Part shown: positions 59,431 to 64,000 of the stretch, in pieces
Layout: each line of letters starts with the position of its first letter
How positions within the stretch are numbered: position 1 is the stretch's first letter
Origin: Rheinheimera sp.
GTDB taxonomy: Bacteria > Pseudomonadota > Gammaproteobacteria > Enterobacterales > Alteromonadaceae
NCBI RefSeq assembly: GCF_030824435.1
Contig: NZ_JAVBXS010000023.1
Span: 1 to 64,000 of the forward strand
Direction: 5' to 3'
Length of the DNA stretch: 64,000 nt
Made by a program: the position numbers and the translations under genes
Notes under the pieces: generated by a model
Told to the model about the DNA's origin: nothing
Seen by the model: only the letters and a program-made list of their open reading frames with translations
Database searches by the model: none

Positions 59431-61326
59431 TTAAGGCCAGAAACTGGTAAAGCTGTTGCGCTCCAGCCGGTTCTTCATCCATTCCAGTTTAGCTTTACTG
59501 CGGCATGGAACCGTTAAAGGTGTAGTTGCTGAAGCACTTACCCTCATCAGATCCGGACGTTCTTTCTCCCACACTACAAGCAATTGGACGGAAAGTACTC
59601 TTTGCAGCTCGTCCAAAATCGTCTGAGTACTTTGAGCGCCACCGGAAAAACTGGCCAGTTTTTCATCATCACCTTCTATACGCGGTAATACTTTACACAT
59701 CAGAAAGTCATCCCAAACGGCCTGCAATTCTTCGTCATTCTGCGGATTTTGACATATCACTGCCAGCAACAACTCGTTTAACGCCCTGTAAGCCAGTTCA
59801 AACGGCGTATCAGTTAATACCTGATTGACGGCCTTCAGAAATCCAATCGTTTTTTGTCCGTCAGGGTCAGAGACACAACCTCCCATCATATCTGAGGAGG
59901 CATTAGACAACCGCGGGAACTGCAATTTTACCGGCTGAGGCTGATTCTCAGGGGACAAAAGCTGATCAAAATTATTTGGGAAAAAACGGCCAAAATCAAA
60001 AGTAAGGGCACGATCTATCACTTTTCTGGAAAAACCGTGTGTGGTTTCATCCATATTCACAGTACCCGCAACCACCAGATTAAAAGGCACCGGAATACCG
60101 TGTTGCAGAAAAGCCCCCCAGAGTTGCAGATCCGCGGCACTGTTTTTAATATCCAGCCCCAAATCTGTCGCCAAAGCAGTTCTGTGCTGTTCTTCAACTG
60201 CATTTAGCGTTGAGGCAGTCAGTAAAGGTAAGCAGGAGTAGGCATACTCTTTTCCTGTAGATGACAATTCAGAAGCATTTAACCAGTGACGGCTTTCAAT
60301 CACCGACAAATAGTCAGCAAAATATTGTTCTACCGGTGCCAGATTCATTTCATCCAGACACAACCAATAAGTTTTAATATCATCCAGTGCTTTCGCAGAC
60401 CACCACCCTGTTTTTCCGCCAGCCAGAGTAATTATCTGAGCGCCTGTGGCTTTCCACGCCCTGACCATAAATTTGAGGGCATCAGTAACAATAAACTTCG
60501 GAGCGCCACCAATCCTGGAAACGTAACCCAATAAGTCTGACGGCTCATGCCAGTCTGGTCTTACCGGAACCATCTGGAAGAACTCCTGAACACTGCCCTG
60601 CGCTTCAGCTTGTTTGCGCACGAATCTGGACTTACCGGTACCTGAGATACCGGCCAGGAGGAGGAATGGTTTTGATAAACGGGTCATACCCTTGGTCTCC
60701 ATCGCTGGTTCTGCCCGGTGATTTAAGTAATTAAGTAATAATTGCTCAATATCGAGGTCTGCTATCTTTTGATACATCAAAAGTAGTGCTTCGAGGTCTG
60801 CTTTGAGTACTTCATCCGATGGTATCTGCGATGCATCGTAATATTTGGCGGCTATATTGGGTTTTTCATAAGACTTGCCGAGTGTGGTTTTTGCTTTTAA
60901 GTCGATGTAAGGAAGACCCCACTGAGACAACTCAGGGATTGAGTTTAATAAAATACTTTTTATTTTTTCTGCTCGCGTTCCTGCTTCCTTTTTCCCTAAG
61001 TTACTCGTCGGAGCGGTTGTTCCTTGGTTTAAAGACAAATAAAACCCAGATCCGTCAGCACTGAACAAATAGACTGGATATATTCCATCTTGTGTAGTTG
61101 ATGTAATTTCAGGATTTAGAATGGATACCCATGGCACATCAGCCCATCGTCCGTTTCCAACACTCGCTTTAACTAAAAAGGAAGGTGCGCAACTTTCTAC
61201 AAATGCAGCGATCTCATCGTTAATGTCCTGCCGCAGAAATGTCGCTAAAACATGTCCGGTAAACTGTTCAGTTTTAGCCTGTAACCAGCCATTTAAAAAT
61301 TCACTAAATTTCTCACTTAAACTCAT
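59431..61326 (-). CDS. McrB-like AAA+ NTPase with MrcB N-terminal domain
   Basis: Motor subunit of 631 residues. An N-terminal DUF3578/MrcB_N-like specificity region covers about 20-160 (DGIYPVYLFSADGSGFYLSL). The AAA+ domain has Walker A GISGTGKS (226-233), Walker B WLCLDEMNLAP (Asp325-Glu326) and the McrB-type motif TVNMDETTHGFSRKVIDRA (422-440). In McrBC the motor recognises modified DNA and translocates, using GTP; whether this one uses GTP or ATP cannot be read. It is the second gene of the defence cluster. Confidence 0.88.
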   Translation of the reverse strand: MSLSEKFSEFLNGWLQAKTEQFTGHVLATFLRQDINDEIAAFVESCAPSFLVKASVGNGRWADVPWVSILNPEITSTTQDGIYPVYLFSADGSGFYLSLNQGTTAPTSNLGKKEAGTRAEKIKSILLNSIPELSQWGLPYIDLKAKTTLGKSYEKPNIAAKYYDASQIPSDEVLKADLEALLLMYQKIADLDIEQLLLNYLNHRAEPAMETKGMTRLSKPFLLLAGISGTGKSRFVRKQAEAQGSVQEFFQMVPVRPDWHEPSDLLGYVSRIGGAPKFIVTDALKFMVRAWKATGAQIITLAGGKTGWWSAKALDDIKTYWLCLDEMNLAPVEQYFADYLSVIESRHWLNASELSSTGKEYAYSCLPLLTASTLNAVEEQHRTALATDLGLDIKNSAADLQLWGAFLQHGIPVPFNLVVAGTVNMDETTHGFSRKVIDRALTFDFGRFFPNNFDQLLSPENQPQPVKLQFPRLSNASSDMMGGCVSDPDGQKTIGFLKAVNQVLTDTPFELAYRALNELLLAVICQNPQNDEELQAVWDDFLMCKVLPRIEGDDEKLASFSGGAQSTQTILDELQRVLSVQLLVVWEKERPDLMRVSASATTPLTVPCRSKAKLEWMKNRLERNSFTSFWP

Positions 61327-61478
61327 GCCTAATCCTTTATTCAGACAAGAAATAAAACACGCTTAGCATTTCCACGCAGTATTTTTTATTTGTAAAACGT
61401 CAATGCGACAAAACTAAGCATTTATAGGCTTTAAACCTTTTGCAGGATCGTGGTTCAAACCTATTGGTCAATCAAGCA
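61327..61478. promoter_or_regulatory. Leader of the McrB-like gene with paired AATGCTWAG sites
   Basis: On the minus strand AAATGCTTAG (61414-61423) and AAATGCTAAG (61362-61371) stand 52 bases apart, five turns of helix, in front of the McrB-like start. They could be sites for a repressor or part of an internal promoter. A weak TTGACG -35-like hexamer lies between them. Confidence 0.35.
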
Positions 61479-63191
61479 CTACCACACCCCGATCTGCAAC
61501 CGCTGTTGAATGCCAGCAGACTGAAATTGCAATGCCTCAAACACCACTTCAAAATCTGTGCAGTTGTATGCGACATTCGGTAAAGACATGGCAGCTTCGA
61601 CAAAAAAACGTTGTCGCTCGCTTTGGCTTTGCCAGGCTTGTTGCCACCAGTCGGTAATTTGCTCGCGGCTTGTGTGCAGCCTGGTTTTACTTGGCAACCG
61701 GTCGCTTTTGACGCGATTTTCCTCGCGACTAGACGGCAACAGGTTCCATAAATCGTTATTGGGCCAGTAACTAAATGGCAGGCAATGGTCAATGTCGTAG
61801 CTATACAACGGCTTGCCACTCCAGACACTTCGCACGTCATGCCCCTGGCTGCGCAGTGTTTCGACTTTTTTCCTGACGAGGCCGGTATCGTGTTGCCTGT
61901 CTAGCCAGCGCAAGTGATGGTGGTAAGTATCCAGTGTCAGACCCTGCTGCCGGTTAAATTCATACTTCTGCATTTCACTAACCCACTGCTGCACCAACAA
62001 AGGTTCAATCCAGCAACCGTATAACCGGAAACAATCCCACATCGACTCGCTAAGTTCAAACCGGCCATAACTTTCCAGAAAAGCTCTGTCCAGTAATACC
62101 ATTTCCCGTTTTGTGGTTTTATCACGCTGCATTTGAAACAGACGATTATCTTTTTGCCTTTGCCAGATGTAGGTGACAGGGCCTTCTTTTATGGTTTTTA
62201 GTGTATCGCTGAACAGCTGCTGTAAGGCTGCTGCATCAGTACCAGTGAACAGCATTCCCACCGCAAAATCGTCAGCGGTCAGATGTTTTAATGCCAACCA
62301 GCCCCGCTCGGTCACAAAACCAAGGCCTTTGGCCGGATCTGAATTTTGTTGAATGTTGTTATCAACCAGACGTTTAAAAAGACGGATCCAATAAAGCGCG
62401 ACCAGACCAAGTGAAATGACTACTTTACCGTCTTGCCGATCGAGCACTGCGCCCGGATGTGCGTCAGCAATTCGCACCAGTGTGCGCAGCAGCGCCAGTT
62501 TGTAAGTCGACGACTTGCTATCGTTCAGCACAATATGGCGGATTTTACTTAAGCTAGCGCTGCCATCGTCGGGCAGCACTAGCACTAGGGTTTGCCATTG
62601 CACGTCTGTGCGGCCCGCGCTGTCGGCGGTCAGTGCACTAACATGACTCAGCACCAAACCAAACTGTTTGGCCAAGGTTGCAATTTCATCGACGCTGACC
62701 GGATAAGACACCCGGCCATCGGTGAATTCGCCAAAGCGCAGACTCAATACAAAACGTCCACCGGGGGCGAGTAAATTGGCGATTTTGCGAAACGCCCGTT
62801 CCCGCTCAGAAAGTGCAAGATGCATCCAAACGGCGCTGAGCAAGATGGTATTAAATTGCAGATTCAGCTGATAGCAGGCTTTAAGTTCAGGCAGGCTGTC
62901 GTTAAGCCATTGCACTGTTGCTAAAGAGTTTTCTGTGGTGTTTGCTGCAGCGCCAGTTTTTAATTGGCCGATGTGCCTGAGATCAGCTGCAGGTTCCACG
63001 GCAATGACCTGACAACCGCGCTCAGCCAACCAGAGTGCATCGCGGCCACTGCCTGCGCCAATATCCAGCACCATGCCGTTGTCAGGCCAATAGGGTTGCC
63101 AACTGGTATGAACCCGATCAAAACTCAGCGCATCATACTGCCGAGCAAATAACGCAGCACCCTGATGGTAAATATCCAGCGTTTTGCTCAT
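61479..63191 (-). CDS. Fusion of a class I methyltransferase and an HNH endonuclease
   Basis: A 570-residue two-domain protein. The N-terminal 205 residues are a SAM-dependent methyltransferase with motif I VLDIGAGSGRDAL (41-53) and acidic VEPAADL; the motif IV region reads LLSAVWMHLAL, with none of the NPPY or Pro-Cys motifs of DNA methylases. A middle region of about 250 residues is unassigned. Near 466-495 comes an HNH nuclease core: YDIDHCLPFS, NNDLWNLLPS and N492/K495. It is first in the cluster, 152 bases before the McrB-like gene. Target of methylation unknown. Confidence 0.82.
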   Translation of the reverse strand: MSKTLDIYHQGAALFARQYDALSFDRVHTSWQPYWPDNGMVLDIGAGSGRDALWLAERGCQVIAVEPAADLRHIGQLKTGAAANTTENSLATVQWLNDSLPELKACYQLNLQFNTILLSAVWMHLALSERERAFRKIANLLAPGGRFVLSLRFGEFTDGRVSYPVSVDEIATLAKQFGLVLSHVSALTADSAGRTDVQWQTLVLVLPDDGSASLSKIRHIVLNDSKSSTYKLALLRTLVRIADAHPGAVLDRQDGKVVISLGLVALYWIRLFKRLVDNNIQQNSDPAKGLGFVTERGWLALKHLTADDFAVGMLFTGTDAAALQQLFSDTLKTIKEGPVTYIWQRQKDNRLFQMQRDKTTKREMVLLDRAFLESYGRFELSESMWDCFRLYGCWIEPLLVQQWVSEMQKYEFNRQQGLTLDTYHHHLRWLDRQHDTGLVRKKVETLRSQGHDVRSVWSGKPLYSYDIDHCLPFSYWPNNDLWNLLPSSREENRVKSDRLPSKTRLHTSREQITDWWQQAWQSQSERQRFFVEAAMSLPNVAYNCTDFEVVFEALQFQSAGIQQRLQIGVW

Positions 63192-63670
63192 TCAGGTTCC
63201 AAACACACTCACGACTATTCCTATAAGCCTTGTACCAATAATCAACAACTTAGGCAATAAACTCGCGACAATCGCAAGTGGAAAAACCAGGCCAGTGATG
63301 CTCAAAATATTTCGGGCGAACTTCAGCTCGCTGTCATCTATCAATGAACTCAATCACTGGTCGCTCTGGTTATGTTGGCCATTCACTTATCTGTGTTACT
63401 ACGGCATTTGGCGAAAAAACATTCCAGCGACCGCCTTCGCCAACATACATAGCTTTGGTTACTGCGGCGAACAACAAGATTATTAATTTCATCGATTGCT
63501 GATTTGAGATATAGAGCCGACTCCCTATTTACTTGATATATCAAACCACTTAACGCCATAACAAAACTTTTCTACACAACCCCACCAATGTCACTTTGCT
63601 GCAATCTGATTCATTTAGGCTACGGCTTTTTTACATCAGCCGTAATTTTGATGTGCAAGGGGTGTACAAG
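63192..63670. other. Intergenic region at the outer edge of the defence cluster
   Basis: About 480 bases with no convincing gene. A plus-strand open frame of 100 codons (63184-63486) lacks a ribosome site and protein-like sequence; it may be remnant DNA. A stem TACGGCT/AGCCGTA at 63621-63644 precedes the next start. This region must also hold the promoter of the methyltransferase-HNH gene. Confidence 0.5.
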
Positions 63671-64000
63671 GTGAATACGAAGTCGACAAATGCCACAAGC
63701 CTCAATGCTGCGATTGCCAGATTGGTGCAGCATTGCCAGGTGCAGTTTCAGATCCAACTTTCAGAAAGCCAGTTGCAGCAGAATGTAGAGTACCGTAATT
63801 CGGTGCTGGCCGAATTGGCTGAGCTGGAAGATGCGCAATTACAACAACTTATTACTGAAATAATACAACTGAGCCTGGCGCCGGAACCTTTGGTGACCGC
63901 AGCGCGCGATGGCGCTCATGCTCAGGTGAAACAAAGTGCACAACCGCAGGAAAAAAAGGCTTTATTTAAGTGGTGGCCAGTCGCTACAGCTTTACTAAGC
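63671..64000 (+). CDS. Unknown protein, C-terminus beyond the window
   Basis: The frame reads from GTG 63671 through the right edge, 110 codons seen. AAGGGG lies eight bases before the start. The visible part is Gln-, Leu- and Ala-rich (MNTKSTNATSLNAAIARLVQ, then LSESQLQQNVEYRNSVLAEL), probably helical, and ends in what looks like the start of a membrane span (KWWPVATALLS). This suggests a cytoplasmic N-terminal part with a membrane anchor. I do not recognise it. Confidence 0.6.
   Translation, partial: MNTKSTNATSLNAAIARLVQHCQVQFQIQLSESQLQQNVEYRNSVLAELAELEDAQLQQLITEIIQLSLAPEPLVTAARDGAHAQVKQSAQPQEKKALFKWWPVATALLS

Noticed and set aside
63184-63486. Plus-strand gene next to the methyltransferase-HNH gene
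   Set aside because: No ribosome site, odd residue composition, and it overlaps the divergent promoter region; possibly a remnant.

Overview
The window is a compact chromosomal segment of an aerobic, respiring gammaproteobacterium. The block orders are those of Alteromonadales and Rheinheimera-like bacteria: sspB-sspA-petCBA-rpsI-rplM-zapE, zapG-degQ-degS, murA-ibaG-mlaBCDEF, kdsD-kdsC-lptCAB-rpoN-hpf-ptsN-rapZ-npr, mutM, rpmGB-radC-coaBC-dut-slmA and pyrE-rph-yicC. A Rheinheimera-type genus is my best guess, but it is an inference from gene order and protein character, not from a database search. The full Mrp-type Na+/H+ antiporter beside nhaB suggests a saline or alkaline-tolerant lifestyle.

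Layout. 1-2200: ferric-iron ABC transporter (permease runs off the left edge). 2400-9600: secreted S9 peptidase, a second AFG1/ZapE-like ATPase, methylglyoxal synthase, a small unknown gene, and ilvC/ilvY with a clear dyad operator. 9700-16200: sspAB, cytochrome bc1, S9/L13, zapE. 16300-19430: zapG and the periplasmic proteases degQ and degS. 19660-24400: murA, ibaG and the Mla phospholipid transport operon. 24790-31520: Kdo/LPS transport genes, then rpoN and the nitrogen PTS. 31540-39170: six-gene Mrp antiporter operon with a fused A-B subunit, then nhaB. 39540-41660: exported oligopeptidase. 42060-46000: thiamine salvage operon behind a TPP riboswitch. 46100-49650: two unknown envelope proteins, an Omp85-like barrel and mutM. 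49900-56565: ribosomal proteins, radC, coaBC, dut, slmA, dgkA, pyrE, rph, yicC.

56566-63191 is the accessory part: four same-strand genes encoding a methyltransferase-HNH fusion protein, an McrB-like AAA+ motor, a DUF2357/PD-(D/E)XK nuclease in the place of McrC, and a Vsr-type endonuclease. The last three are almost contiguous. This is the best candidate for an unusual system in the window: an McrBC-like defence module carrying two extra nucleases and a methyltransferase that lacks the usual DNA-methylase catalytic motif.

Other points of note are a dispersed hairpin repeat whose stems change while pairing is kept (4487-4591 and 19557-19614), a terminator-like hairpin inside the start of ptsN, and a six-copy 8-bp tandem repeat near 49815. 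I see no tRNA, rRNA, CRISPR array, integrase or transposase.
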